64,000 nt of DNA from Apostichopus japonicus (taxonomy: Eukaryota > Echinodermata > Holothuroidea > Aspidochirotida > Stichopodidae), in assembly GCF_037975245.1 (NCBI RefSeq), contig NC_092570.1:1116501-1180500 (forward strand). The letters run 5' to 3'. Below, in pieces: positions 18,801 through 33,800 of the stretch. Under the pieces are notes generated by a model that worked only from the letters and a program-made list of their open reading frames with translations, did not search any database and was not told the DNA's origin. The translations under genes and the position numbers were made by a program. Positions within the stretch are counted from its first letter, which is position 1; each line of letters starts with the position of its first letter.

Positions 18801-21800
18801 GTGAAAGACATATTACACAACAGTCAACAAACATTGTCCATTTGAAAACACCTTTTTTTGGTTGTTTGAAGAGGATTATTTTTCCTTTCTTTTCTGTTTA
18901 GTTTTTCCTTCTTTTCTTGTTTTACTCTTCAGTGAAATGCATAGCGTCAAACTTGACTGTAGTAAGCAAGGGATACTAGACAAGGAGATTCATTTTAACA
19001 ATTAGCCTTTAAAGTTTAAAAATTTAATCGCGTCTGAAAGCAACATTAGACTTTATCGCAGGCAAGCAAAAGTTAACTTGCATTTACTCTGCCTTTTAAG
19101 GTTTAGCTGTATATCAGTAGAAAATATTGTGTATTTCCATTGCAATGCACTGTACAGAAGGTTGATACTTTCCCCTCAGCATGGCCTTGTATCTCAGCAT
19201 ACACCCACATTTTTCAGAGTCGGACTTTAAAAGATACAGTATATTGCATGTTTGGAATATATAGTCACTAAAATCAATTTTATGTATTGAAATGTTTATT
19301 TTGCTTGTAATAAATTTGGTTTTAGTTTCTCTTGTCATATTTAAACATGATAAAAGAAAAAAAACGTAATGTAGATCTTGTAAGTTCTGTAATTATGTAT
19401 AATGTATAGTTTCTTTGTGCACTGCCGATATATCTTCAACTCTTTCAAGTACTTGCAAGAGTCCTTCAGTCCTTACTTAAGAATTTCTACATTCGACAAC
19501 CTGGATACTTTCTTTCCCATTTCTTTTATATATCATTTTTTTTTAATTTTCCGACTTGGGGCAAAGCTGTAGACCTGTTTAACAAGGTTACAGTGTAGAT
19601 GTACTTTGTGCAGAATAGTTTGTGTCTGAAATTGTGAAACCCCGTCTGACTACCAAAGGACTGCACTGCATTACCGTGTGAACCTGGAAAACCAGGTCTG
19701 ACAAGTAGTGTTAAAGTAGCACAAATATACTAGGTGTACAGTAGTATTCAAAGGGCAATTTAGTTTTGTTTGGAGAGATATCAAGCTATTAGACAACAAC
19801 CTCTAAATAATAGTCCTGCTCCTTGATAATTTTCAACATATATAGGATACATATAAATGTTTTTATAATATTTTTCACCATTTTTTTTTTATCTCTATCT
19901 CTCTCTGTCTCTCTTACTTTTAGGAGCATGGTTGGTTGCTCAACGCATCGAACAGAATAACAGACTGAAAGCTGCTTTAGTGACCAAGAAAAGTAAGACC
20001 TACTCTCAGATAAAACAAGAGAGACGGCTGAAGGAAACTCCGGAAGATGAAACAGGCGATTTGATAACACCAGGTCTTCTTGATGGATTTTTTCTGGTAA
20101 GAAGAATAAACAACAACTCCAATGAAAATAATCTTTCATTTCCCTTTTCTGTTTTTTGAAAGTATAGTTTAGGCAAAATAGGCATTCAAAGTATATATAT
20201 TTCTTTATATTTTTTTATTTTAAATCTTAATGTTTTAGATTAGTTTGTTGTTAGAATGTGATGAATAGAGTGTTTAAGCAAAATTTCGAATATATTCGAG
20301 TGGATGTTGATACTTTTCTCAATGCTATCTAAAGATCATTTTAAATAAAATGCTGTAACAATGCATAATTCCGGATTTGTTTTTGTGGTTAAATCGTACA
20401 TCGTCATGGTTGTGTGTTTGTAGTAAAACAACAACAAAAACCCCTCTGAACTGTCGAGGTTGAATGCTTATTGAGGCTTTAAGCTTTGTCAGTTGTCAGC
20501 ATGTTTTGAATAAGAGATATCCTAGGCTGGTAAGTTTAGGGATGGATTTTCTAGAGAGTTGTATAACTGTAGAATTACATACAAACTGTACAGCAGTAGC
20601 CACTTTATGGTGATGTTAGAAGATTTAAGCTGAGATTTAAGCTGTCATTCCTCAGTGCATCTAACCAGGGGCATGACATTGATATGGGTACTATACATAA
20701 ATCAATGCTGGTTCTGTTCTGACAATGGAAAATTAGCCTTCTTGGAGGTCATCCAAAGTACAACTACTTTGTTTGTAACATCAAATTCAGATCGCATGGT
20801 AACTAAATGCCCCCAAAAAGATAAAACAATAAAATGATATCATCATCCATCAGTTTGGGGATTCTGAAGATATATAAAGAAGAAGAAAAAAAAGGGAAAA
20901 AAAAGGGAAAAAAAAGGAAGTGGTTGGCCTATGAAGCTCTCTATAATCCACATGACGAGGAGTTTTACTAGTCCAAAGCTAGTGTTCTTTTTCACCAAAC
21001 CTACACATCTCTGAAAGCCGAGCAAGTTATAGCATTAAATTATTTGCGAAGATCTGTGTGTTATCAGTTCTTTTTGTACTGATAATAAGGGCCAACAGAG
21101 AAAGCATCAGGCTCAGTAACCATTGCAATCGCGCTGGCTCGTGTTTGCGATGTGTATGTTACGCCTAGCATGGTTCGACCATATGTTCCATGGTTTTCAT
21201 CCTTGGCATATTAAGTTTGTCACAATAAGTTAAATACAATCAAGCCTGTTGCTTTTTGTTTGCATACATCATGAATAGTATTAGTGAACATAAAATTCTT
21301 AATCAGGTATCTCTGGAATATGTCTAATTAGCTTGATGCATGTACTTGGATAATACAATGTAAGTATACAAATACATGTTTATGAGATCATAAAATCTGA
21401 GCTCGTTGGTATTCATCCATGTATATCTGTTTTCATACTATGTCACTAAATAGACTTTGTCAACATGATAACTGACTGCTGGTACCTTCGCTTAAATATG
21501 TTGCCACGTTAGTCAGCATATAAACCCTCCCCAGTTTGGTTTGCACAAGAATATTAACAAGTATGGCTTACATCACTATGAATACTGTATTTGTGGGCAT
21601 CGGAACCAAGAACGTTTTTGTTTTTTGGTTTAACCTCATGTGGTACAAATCAGTGAGATACAGTACATCTCTCGATAGCATCTGGTGTATAAACACCCAG
21701 TTGTATCTACCAGGTCCAGTCCAGATTAATACTGTGTCGTTTGAATAAAAAAATAAATGGGAAAATTATAGTGAAATCTAATGTACCATTATTTGCCCCT

Positions 21801-24800
21801 TGTCCCAAAGACTAGAGCAATTTATCATTTTCACACCTGAAAAAGTCAGATTGCAAGTTTACTTTAATAGAATTCTAAAATGAACCTTAAAAACTGTCCT
21901 TGAACTGCCACTGGACATAATGATATATACCATAATGCTTTCTCAAAAGCATTTTTAGATGATAAGCATCCTAAAGAAATCTGCTTTCCATGCCACTAGT
22001 AAAAAAATAATCTGGTCTATCTATCTTCAAATCACCTCTCATAATGAACCTTTACAGGAACCCCCCCCCCCCCCCCCCGCCCCATTGAATCCTGCTAATA
22101 CCACACAGTGTCCGTAAGCCCTCCTGTATGAGAACTGCAGGAAACTGCCATTTATAACCTTTTTTCTATTCTTGAGATGAAATTTGGTTCAAAAATAGGT
22201 AGATTCATGTAGCCTCTAGACTGTTTTTCATTTCCGCTAGTTGATAATTTGATGTTTTTGTTCCTGCCCTGATATTATCAATTTTACATTTCAAAGTTCA
22301 GATCACTCCCAGTGTCTTTGTCTCCTATACATGCACGATTATAATGCTCATATGCCTTGCTTATTGCAGAATTTAGATTTGAGTTTTTCCCCCCACAGTT
22401 GATAAGACAATACCTACTTCCAAGAAATGTTTAGTCATCACCAACTATTCCACGTCATAGACCCGTTTCCTGTATTGTTCATCAAGCAAGGTGATGGTAT
22501 TAATGTGTACATGCTGCAGTGTTGTGGTGTACACAGTATTCATTTGATAATATGCTCTGCTGAAGTTGCTACCAGGCAGTGTGTGGGGGGATGATTGTTG
22601 AATCAGGGCGAAAAGGAAATAACAAAGTAGTGAATAATATAGTTGGTGTGATTGATAGGTGATATGTTTGGTTTATCTTTGCACGAATGAGGTTACACCT
22701 ATAGAGAGTGTCTGTAATTATGTGTACAATGTGATTAAGTGCGTACATCATCAGTGGCCCAACTGTTTGAATACCGCCATATCTAGTAGGTGGCAATTGA
22801 TATGAGTTAAATACCAATGGCTGTATTTGAGTGGCAAGTTATGTTTTAAAATGAGGAAACTGAATGGTTTTGTAATTTTACTATTCATATGGAGATGAGC
22901 ATGATGAAGTTGAAAGGATGATAAAAGGGTGTGGTGAAAGGTCAAAATTATAGAGAAAGGGGAAGTTGTGATGATTCCGGCAAACAATATGGTTAGGTGC
23001 TAAGTAAACATAAATGTTAGGTCGATAGACCCTGGTACCGGTGGGTACCGATATTTGCAACAACAAAACACACCGTCCCGTGCAAATATTGCTTGTACTC
23101 TACCCAGATTAGAAATACAACAATTTGGGCAGAAATTTCTTAACATAGTGGTATATATCTATTTCTAAATATATATTTTTACTTTTCAAATTGTACTGAA
23201 TATCGCGTAAAACAGTGTTTCTCTTGCACAGTTACTGATTTGTTTACCCCAATCTTTGCTGCTGAATGCATAAGTTTTCTATAAAAGAATGCCATCAACA
23301 TTGCATTGTTACATTTACATTGTGAATATGGTGTAACTTTTTTTCAGAGGAGGTGGGTTTGCTCTGTGGTTGACAATGGGAGTAAGAGCTTCCTAAACAA
23401 CAAAAAAGTGATTGAGTTAGTCAACTACATCGCTGCCTATCACAACAGGAAATTCAGTGGTTGATTGGTTTGAAAAAACAAAACAAAAACTGTCCAAGTT
23501 CCTTCAGTAGTGACAATCTCTCCATCCTGGATGATGATGATAACACTTACTATGCTATAACAGTGCAGTCTGCTTGAACAGAATAATCATCATCGCTGCT
23601 GTGTGAGCTTGAAAGTGGAGAGAATTACTGTCTAGATCTCTTTGGAAAACCCAGCAGGTGATCAGGGTTATTGGAAGGTCCCATGTCTGAGAACAATGCA
23701 GTGTTGTGCAACCTCCTTGTCTTCCCATGTACAGTATTATTCAGGTGTAATTTTACATTGAGACTTAAAGTGATTCATTACCATCATGGGTAACATAGTC
23801 ACTCATAGAAACCTACACAGTGTATGTTGTTGAAATTTGATGGGGGTTTGAGGTATTTGTACAATCTGCATGCTAAACAAAGAAGGAGTGGGAAAACCAT
23901 TTTGCACATTTTGTGGTTAACCTGTAGCAGACAACAAAGCAACCATTGTTTCCTCAGGATCCTTATGAATGGATGTAACATGTTTTGCATTTCATTTTTG
24001 GTTTTGTTTCATAATTACAGTAACATGATACTATCTACATGTGTGTACAGCAATGTAGATCTAAACATTTATTCAAGTAAGTGTCAGTTATATTGAAGAT
24101 TGTTTTATTTATCCATGCTTTAGCACAGTGTGAAAGGCAACATGTTTTCATCAAATTTATTGTGGACGGTTTCATTTATATCAGAAAAGGAAGTACAAAA
24201 ATAGAACCAAACTTAAAGATGACACACATACAAAACAGGTAGTTACTTCAACTGATTCTCCCTATCTTTGATTTTAATTAAAGAAGAAACTTTAACGATC
24301 TTGGTCATTATCTTGACTATAGTCAAATTTTGTTTGCAATAATGAAGTAAATGTAAATTGTTTTATTTATAAAATCAAACAGTCATGGTTTTACATACTG
24401 TACATCGTTTAATGTGTATCGTTAATACCGTTTATGGCCTATTAGTTGTGAGAGTGAAGGGGTGAGGAAATGTTGAGTATTTGAATCAAATTCATTAATT
24501 ACTCAAATTTGTTAACATTCATGGCCCCTTATCCCTGGCCCCAATAAGTATCTCAACAGCACAAAGTAAGGAAATTTATACTGTAGCATGTCTATGCAAC
24601 TTCTTAAGAGGCTGTACTGGCTGTTAAGTGTTCAGTAATATATAACATCTTAAGAATCATCATACAAAGTGACCTCCCTACTTGTAGTTCTACAAAGTTT
24701 CTGATAAGCATCACCAAAAAAAAACACCAAAAAAAAATACTAATTCAGGAATGACAGTGAATCACATTTATTTTGAGGATACAGGTCTATAAAGTTAAAA

Positions 24801-27800
24801 GTCTCGTAATGTGCATCTTTGTCATCCAACTGAGTCAGTTCCACATGATACAGGTGTTGCCACGGTGACTAATACTGACTTGGACTGCTGATGCATCTTG
24901 GAGAAAATCCAACCCTGCATGCCTTCAATAATAATGTTTGATTGTTTCCTTCCATAAATGAAATATTAAAGGGACTCCTTTAATTTTTATGTAAACAAAA
25001 ATATTTAGTCATTAGCTTCATAAGTTCATCTATAATCTGTGTACAACCTTTGTCATCATGTAGTAGTTTTAAGTCTGTCGTAAAATATGTTTCACGGATT
25101 GGCTTTTCAGAAGGAATATCACATCACATTATGGCCTCAGCTAAGGAATTTCCATCATTGGCTACAATGTAACTGTTTTATGTACACGATCATTATACAG
25201 TAATAACACAACATATGTTTCTGGATATGGAAGAAGGTAGCAGATCTTAATGGTAATTAAAGTAATTTAACCATGGTAGGACTGTCAAACTCACCCAATA
25301 ATCTTGAAAAGCCATATATGCTGGAAGATAAAATTGAAAGTATCAAATTAAAACAGTATAGGTTTTACAGGTAATGGGTAAGGAAAGACACAAATTGATA
25401 AAAGAAAACAAAACTCATTCATGGATTATATATTTTGCTTGTATATATATGTGTACTGTACAGCATACTGGTATGTTCATAGTTCACACTAACTTATCCT
25501 CAGAGGTTACATTTGAAGAAACCTCTTACAGTATTTGAACTGGTTTGATTTAAATTTCAAGAGTGATATTGGTAATTGTATATATGTTGTCATCGTTGCC
25601 GATGTGTGTTATTTCCTTAGCGTGACCAAGGGGAAGTTTCCAGTCGATGCTGCCCTCGCCCAATGGTGTGTAGGGTGTGACCTTTTATACCCACCTCCTC
25701 GATTTGCATACTTACATAATCGATGCACACTGACGCATTATGTGAGGTTCATATGCTTTATTTCTCTCCTGGTTCAGCTTCATTGAGCGTCGTCCCGGTG
25801 ACATATATGTGACATCATAGGTCACAGTTTCCTTGTTAGTTGTACAGTATGGCATTATAGGGCATAGTTTCCTTGTTATTTGTATATGACAGTATAGGAG
25901 GCCACAGTTTCCCTTACGTTACTTCTTTCATTATCAGTTTATTAATGAGGTCTGTTGTAGGTGTAAATAATCCCTCTAGTCCTAACAATGCTTTTATCAC
26001 TATGTAAGTAGACATTTCTTTTCCGACCACAGTGGACTTTCATTTCGTTAGGATATTCACCCTACTTACATTTATTATCGTTTTACCTTTGAATGACCTT
26101 ACAGCTTATTCTCTCTTGAATGGTGATCTAATCTGTAATGCAAAGTAAAAGTAAAACTGTAACAAGAGTTGCCACAACCCACTGGATGTGGTTATTTCTG
26201 GGAAATTGCTAGGTTAATTAAACTTGTGGCCTCCTACAAGCAAGAACAAAAATGCTGGGTGTATGACTAAATATTCTGTGGACTTTCATAGTCAATGACA
26301 ATGTAGTGATGGTGGTTTGTGACCACTTGATAGAAAATAATTTCTGATATGACAGTAAAGATATAAGATGTGCATACCAGTAAAAATCACTTCCCATAGG
26401 AAGTCATAAATATGCACAATAAGAAAGATACAGGTATATTAATTATTAACAGTTTTGATATTGTTTTCTCCATTGGGTAGAATGTTGCACAACGTTCTTC
26501 TACCAAATGTTGTTTCTTCCTCTTTCTGTGCAATGTTTTGTGATAATAACAAAAGCTTAAAAAATAGCAAATCTGTTGAATAATTTGTAACTTCTGAAAT
26601 GTATATATCCATGTGCATGCAAACAGAGATGGTTGGATTAAGTGGAATTTATTAGAAGCTATGAATGTGATACATTTACAATGTACGCTCCTCCTCTCTT
26701 CAGACTAAGAGAATAATAGATAGCTTGCGTAAGTTCACTGTAGGTACATCAACAGAATCAAGTTTCACAGTATAATATAACCAAAATGATGTCACGTTTG
26801 GTAGGTTTGGGGGCTGGCCTTGGAGTTAAGTAATACCTGAGTCATGAGTACATACCAAGAAAACAAGAGGAAAGAAACAAAATAGTGAAAGAAATGTTTT
26901 TTTTTCTTTCTCCTCTTTTAATACTTGTCTCCTCCATTCTAGTAAGCACTATAACATACAGTACTTCAAATGTACACAAATTTGCCCTTTATCTAAACTT
27001 CTGTGTATGTCAGCTTCCTTTTTGGATTTTGGAACCACATTATCTTGCAGTGAAAAGTCAAGAGGCAAAAACTTGACAAGAAGAAACAAACAAAACAAAG
27101 TTCATGAACTTAAAAAGTACAAGGAGTTGTTAATCACTCCCTAACAGGAGTCACAAGTTTGAGGCAGAGGACATGTTATGACTCTGCCAAGCCTAATAAT
27201 CGCCTTGTTTAACAATTACAATGAAGGCTGTTTGAAGACAAGGATCGTTAAAAAACAAAATTTATGAGCCTTTGCCTCATTGTCTTTTTTTGGTTTGGCC
27301 CTCTCCCCCCCTTTTTTTTGTTGCCTGTTGTTGAACCATTTGACTTGATCTAAAATAATAAAATTTCTGAATAGGGAAATTCCCTTCTTTTGCTACAGTA
27401 TGTAGTATGTACTTAAAAGGAGGAAACATACTGATGTACAACCAATATTGGTCCCTCAAAAGATGTGAACTTTTGATCTTTAGAAGGTACTGTAGCGGTA
27501 ATTTTACCTCTCCACTGAAAATACAGGAACTTTATAAGTCAGTTAGTGGATCTATCTATCCGGTGGATTATTTTAACGGACTAACTGTCCTTGTTATTGT
27601 AAGTACATGTATTTTAGTAATAAAAGCAATGTATGTTTATACATGTACAGTAGTGTGTAATTCTGTAATCTGAGCATCCCAGTGAAACAGAATGGCACGA
27701 CATATCTTTACTGTGCCTCTTTGTTATCTGTTTCCACCCTGCTGTTGCATTTACTTGTCTAATTAGTCTACAATTTGGTACCATGTTAGCACCCCCACCG

Positions 27801-30800
27801 CCCTCCTCCTCCTCCTCCTCCTCCTCCTCCTCCTCCTCCTCCTCCTCCTCCTCCTCCTCCTCCTCCTCCTCCTCTTCTTCTTCTTCCATTGAGCCTCTTC
27901 AGGGTCATAACCCACTATGTTCCTATTCCTGGCACATTAATCACTTGTGAGTGTTGTACATGTATATAAAACTATTAGTGAAGATATTCCTAAAGAATGA
28001 AACACTGCATCGTCTGTTAACACTAGGGGTTATTTAGTAACCTTTAACTCCCCTGTCTGTGCTTGTTGGCTGCACTCTCTCTATCCCATTACATGGACGA
28101 GCTACTGTAATATTATGTCCATTGTTTAGTATGTATCATTTTAGTTGCATTCCTGACACCGCCCTCCCATATTAGACACTGTATCCTCAATTTGATCTTG
28201 ATCAGGTGGGTTCAAATCTTCCTTTCCTTTCTCCTCCCTACTCACAGCTAAAGCACTGCTGTGTGGATGACCCCAATGACCTTTGTAATGTCAATATTGC
28301 AGCCCAGGATCTAACAGATGCTAGAGAGGAAGATTTCGAGCTTTTTCAAAATGTTGTCTTCATCAATGCGGGAGAAAATTTGCTCCATTTTGGTAAGTCA
28401 CATACTTTTCTTTTTGCAGTAAGTAAAATGTTAACAGATTGATATTGACAAAGATTTAATAAGTTATTACGGCAAAAATCATTCTGTAAAAGTTGCGGAT
28501 ATGTGCACATGTGTTTGTATGTTGTGGTTTAAAAGTCCAGCCCTAATTTAGAAAATGTTTCGAGTAAAAGGAAAATAGAACTATTCATCTCTTGTGACCT
28601 TGAGAATGCAAGAAGCTATTTAGGTAATAGAGTTCTGTAACAGAAGACAGTATAAAAGTAGTCATACCCTCCCTGACTCCCTCCCTTCTTTACTCCCTCT
28701 CTCCCTAACTCCCTCCCTCCCTCCCTTATTCCCTCAGTCCCTCCCTTACTCCCACTCTCCCTCCCTAACTCCCTCGCTCCATTCCTCCCTCATCAATACA
28801 TGTACTAATAGATACTGCATGATCCTACTGTACTTCATAATGCCATTAACTCTTTGAACATGGGACAGTGTTACTTGCATTATTCATTTTACATGAGATG
28901 AACTCCCCGTGCCTCATTATATTCCTTTGCCACTTGACCGTCGTCCACTGTGCAGCATCATTGCCTTGGTAACTTATTCAGCAGACTAAACAAAGATGAC
29001 ATTGCACTCACACCATTGACTTAGGCTGTGTCTGATTCCACACCAGGGCAGCATATAAGCGTGTCTATTCACAGAGATCATCGCCAGTGTGTCGTCGTAG
29101 ACCTGAGAGAGAGAGAGAAGAAGAATTCAACTCTCACTAAGTCTGAGTCTGTCTGGTTTTATAGTTTCATCTTTTCATATTCATAGTTGTCTTTTGTCCA
29201 TGGGCCTCAGAAATTGCAACTCACTATGCACTGTTAGGCAGGCACACTTGTAACAAGTTATATAATATAGGTCCACATGGTAAACTCCTTCCTGTGAAAT
29301 CAGCTGAAAAAGTAAGCTGTAGGAGGTTCATAAAAAATAAAAAATAAACAAATCAGGCAGTGAAGAATGTGACAGCCATAAAACTGTTTGTCACCTCTCT
29401 CAGTTTTAATATCTCACTGCACCATTCAAATCAATATATGCTTCTAGAAGTTGTATTAACTCGAAAAATTGGGAGTTCTTATTTGTCAGTTTCTCCACAT
29501 AGTTAAATTGTGTTAAATACTGTACATACTAACCTATCATACCACAGGCCTTCAAATGAAAGGCTATCAAAACTGAACATATATAGATATATATATATAT
29601 ATATATATATATAATTGAAGACATTGCTCAAGTGTTCATTGTAGCATATTGAAGGAACACTTAAAAACATGATATCTCCCCGATAAACAATGATCAAAAC
29701 TGTTTGGGAGTGTTTCTCAACACAAGTTTTCTGTGGCCATATAAAGCTAAGATGATGGTTTGGGTTTGCTTCTCCAGATATTTTAAACAGTGCTGAGATC
29801 TATACGAATAAGTAAAGTGAAAGAACATTGATCACTTGTGTGGATTATTGCTGAAATAGGATAAGCTTGAATAATTGATATGGAAAGAGGATCAAGCACA
29901 GGGATATACCTGGCCTGGGAATTTAACTGCCATTTACTTTTAAACTTAAGTCTGTACAAGTGTACATTGCAAAACCAGGTATATATATATACAGTTTAAC
30001 CGCTCACTGTTCTCTTAACTTGTAGCTATAGTGTAAAGGTGAAGGATGATTGGCAAGGCACACCAGACATTTGTTTAACTCTTATATATATACTTATCTG
30101 GAATTTAAATATCACTTACAAAACAGCATCTTGAGAAAGATGTAGTGATTGTTATAGGTGTCCTAGCCAAGGAGGAGGGGCCAGTGTGGGTTGCCAGGTA
30201 TGCTGCTTATGTTCACATTCTGTCTGCACAGTATATAGTTGTGCATGTTATTTGTGTCTCTTACAGTTAGTTCTGGGACAGAGTTGAAAGTGAATTAAAT
30301 TTTGTGATGCAAGAAGGTCCAAAAAAATTCCCAAAATATAATATCTGTTGACATGTTTGCAGAAATTAAAGTAAAAAAAAGTAAAAATTAACTAGATCTA
30401 AATTGTGTCTGACAATGTTCGTTCAGTTCTTAACAGCCTTCTCAAATTTAGCAAATTTTACAAACGACCTTTTCTTCTTTCTATTCTATGTATTGCACAG
30501 CTGTACTATAAAAATATAAATTTAGTCTGTTTCTCATTTCTGCCTGGTACATTGGATACAGATTTATGGTAAAGCTTTGGACACTATTTGTGAAAAATGC
30601 AGCCACCATATTAAACTTGGAAGGTTATAAGGTGACTGCCTCAGATCTCTTGTTTTGAAAGCAAATATTTGCAGAGAATGTTCCCATTAAACATCTAGTT
30701 ACTTTTCATTCTAACAACAAAAAAAGAAGTCATTTTCCTCTAGAATCAGGTTCTGCAGTAGTCATCTCACTTGAAATGGAAGGTTAAAGTTTCTCAGACT

Positions 30801-33800
30801 CACAGGACATACAGCAGGAAAGTGATTCATGATTGTGGGCCTCATACACTCTCCCTTTTGATCACATGTATAAATACCTTGAGAAAGCTTTTTTGAGTCA
30901 AGATTTGTCATAAAGGTTAAATGAGTTGTTAAATACAAAAGAGAGGCAGTGCACGTCCACAAAACTTTGTCCAGTATGCCACTGGCTCTACAGAATCTTC
31001 ATTCCTCCCTCCTCTATGGCCAAACCACAAGCTTTTTTTCATCAGTTACTTTTCAAGAATTGGTCACTGACTTCACAAGACAAAACATCATTTAGTGTTG
31101 AGGAGAGGAGCAATGTTGCATTAGCTGTCTAGCCACCCCCAGCTTGGTGTCTCTGTGGTTCTCTTTGCAAATTCTTTTGGACCTGCTCTCATCTGTGTCT
31201 CCAGACAATTGAAATTGGATACATTTATGAGGCTTTTAAATGATAGGAAATCTTACCCACCCTGCACTTTGTTTAAATGTTGAAGCCTGTTTGCTAGTTC
31301 ATGGAATTTAAGTCTGCAACAGTTTTATGCCTGTGACACAGTTGTGAACCTTGCTGATTTCAGTCGATCATATGGACATACATGTGCATTCTCATCCGAA
31401 AGCTAGCCATCCATCTGTACGTCAATAGGACTGTAGCTATGAACATGCAGCTTCAGTGAAGAGGAATAAAGTATAGAGCATTTTTCAGTAGCATTCTAAA
31501 AATAATAATAACAATACCAAATTTGATGTAGCGCTCTGATCAGTCAAGACATGCTGTTGTAAAGCATGTTAAAGCCTGTTACAACTAGATCAAAGTACTG
31601 AAGAGCTGTATTTGTCCTTCGTGTATAGGGGATGATCAGAAACTTCAGTATCACTTGTGTTTTTGCACGAATAGAAACTTGCAGGAATAAGTTTTAATTT
31701 CTAACCGATATCATTTTCTGCATTTGGTGTGTGATTTGAGAAAATTGTGTGAAATTGGATCTAGTGTAGGAAGGTGATATAACATTGATACGTTTGCACT
31801 TTGTACCCTTTCACCTACAGTAACCATATGTATAGACCAATCATCTTTGAATTAAAATGATGCCATCTTGATTAGCATTGATGAATACCGCTTATCAAAT
31901 TTCGGGGAATTTTGCGTACGTCAAGTTTCAAGCATAATATCGTTTATATATTGTTCTTTGTTTTTCTTTATTAATGAACAGAATCGTTCAAAGGTTTCAT
32001 TAATCTGCAACAACTGGAGATACCGCTGAATGGCTTGCGTGGACTTGACGTTTCTCTTTCTGACTTTCCATCACTCCAGGTAGGATTCTTTGTTCATTTG
32101 ATCTTTTTTCCAGAGTCTAATTTGTCTTTAAATTCACAAATTGTTTCTTAATAACACCCAGCATTCTAACCTAGAGCTTTGAAGATGCAACTCAGTTCGT
32201 CCCAGGTCAAGCTACAATACGTTTTTTTTTCAAGTGTCATCATAACTGAGTGTTTAAAATTGATAACGTGTGATTTTATGAAGAAATAGAAAAAAGTGAC
32301 TGGTCTTCAATTGTGTTAATTTCTTTTCCAATTGTGTACAGTAGGCTACCCCTTTGTAGTTCTTGCTATAATTTTGTCTATGATATTGCGAAATATTGCA
32401 TAACAACTTGAACAACTTTCAAGTAGAAGAAGTGTGAATGGATTTGCACAGTCTTTATAGGGTGAGATGAGCATCTTACTTCTCCATGGTTGTAAACAAT
32501 TGTCTTTCATCCGAGCAGCTGCAATTGCGGTCTTTGAAATCTTGCAGCTGACCTCATGATTGGGGTCTTTTCAAGAGTTCCGAGAGGCCTTTACATACCA
32601 TTCATTTCACTTTCAAGGTTACAGAGGAATATGGTAGCTTTTGGCTTTGAGATATGAATGTTGGATTTGTCATCATAGATGTTCTTTGTGTAAGGTTCTT
32701 GAAGCATGCTTTGGAAGATCTACGGATGTTTTCATAATTCATTCATCTCTTTGAGTGACCTGTATTATCCATACGCGCTCAGTGTTGCATTGTTGGCATC
32801 TACATGTTAATCGACTTATACTTATTATACAGGAAGTGTACATGAACCACCCCTGACAATAATTTCTGGAGAAACGTGATGATTTTACACAAAGAGTATG
32901 GTGGGGGTATTGTCGTTTTGTTTTGCTTTCACTTTTGTATTGTTATGGTGAACTGCCCTTTCTTTATAATGTAAGAAATGATTTGTTAAACACTTGTGAA
33001 GAAATATTACACCAAATGTTGGCTTATTCACAAGTTTTGATTTGGATATATAGGGGATTTCCAGTATCATTTAAAACAAAAAGTAAAAAAAGAAAAGAAT
33101 TGATATTTTAACCACTTGAAATCCATGCACAAAGTACTTGTTGTCTCAGTACAATTGAATCGTGTTGTTAAATTCCAACATTTTCTGAGAAGTAATATTT
33201 TTTAATGATTCCTTGTGATATTGTATTTGAATTTCCAGTGAAAATATGGAAAAAAAGTGAGCGCATCCTTTTGTGCTGTTATTTCTGGGTTCAGTCGATC
33301 ATTTCATATGTGACGTTCACCATGTACTTATAGTATACTCTACGTTTTATCTGTAGTGATAATGCAATTGTAGTGTAATTTTGTAAGTTCTACCTCTTTT
33401 ATATGATAAGAAAACTGACCACATTTTATGTACATATTTGTGTATGTGTCAATCTACATATAACTATATATAGCAGGTAACTTTCAAAGCTCCATTTTTT
33501 GGCTGATATGGTTAAATTTTCTGCTTTGACATGTCAAGGAGGACAACAAATCTGGTAGTTTTCTGAAGTTGCCTTAGAAGTTGCACATTGTGTACATGTG
33601 ATTAATGTCGTTTTTAAAATGTGTCAGTTACATAAACTGACATATATGTAACACTGTACTCACTATTGTAGGCATGTGGGGAACTGGAGATAAGACATTA
33701 GTGGGATAAACATAGCCAAATGTCTGACACTTGAAAAAGAACTGTTCATACAATCATGAATAGTGAAATCTCACATTGTGTAGAAATAACACTACCCTGC

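Larger units (their letters stand above)
20097..28247 (+). other. XRRA1 intron 2
   Basis: GT-AG intron of about 8.15 kb. It holds an A/G-rich run (about 20879-20920), a poly-C run (about 22060-22079), a weak ~40-bp repeat containing CACAGTTTCC/CATAGTTTCC (about 25817-25920) and a (CTC)n tract. Consecutive short minus-strand open frames at about 22569-23066 look Pro/His/Ile-rich, but I recognise no domain. Confidence 0.65.
28393..31981 (+). other. XRRA1 intron 3
   Basis: GT-AG intron of about 3.6 kb. It contains a CTCC-rich pyrimidine stretch (about 28668-28792), a (TA)n tract and a minus-strand retroposon-like tail near its 3' end. Confidence 0.7.

Noticed and set aside
22569-23066. Overlapping minus-strand open frames that might be a decayed retroelement
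   Set aside because: No reverse transcriptase, integrase or other motif could be read in any frame. Frames overlap rather than continue one another.
27614-27889. Open frame encoding a poly-Glu protein (minus strand)
   Set aside because: Produced entirely by the (CCT)n/(CTT)n microsatellite.
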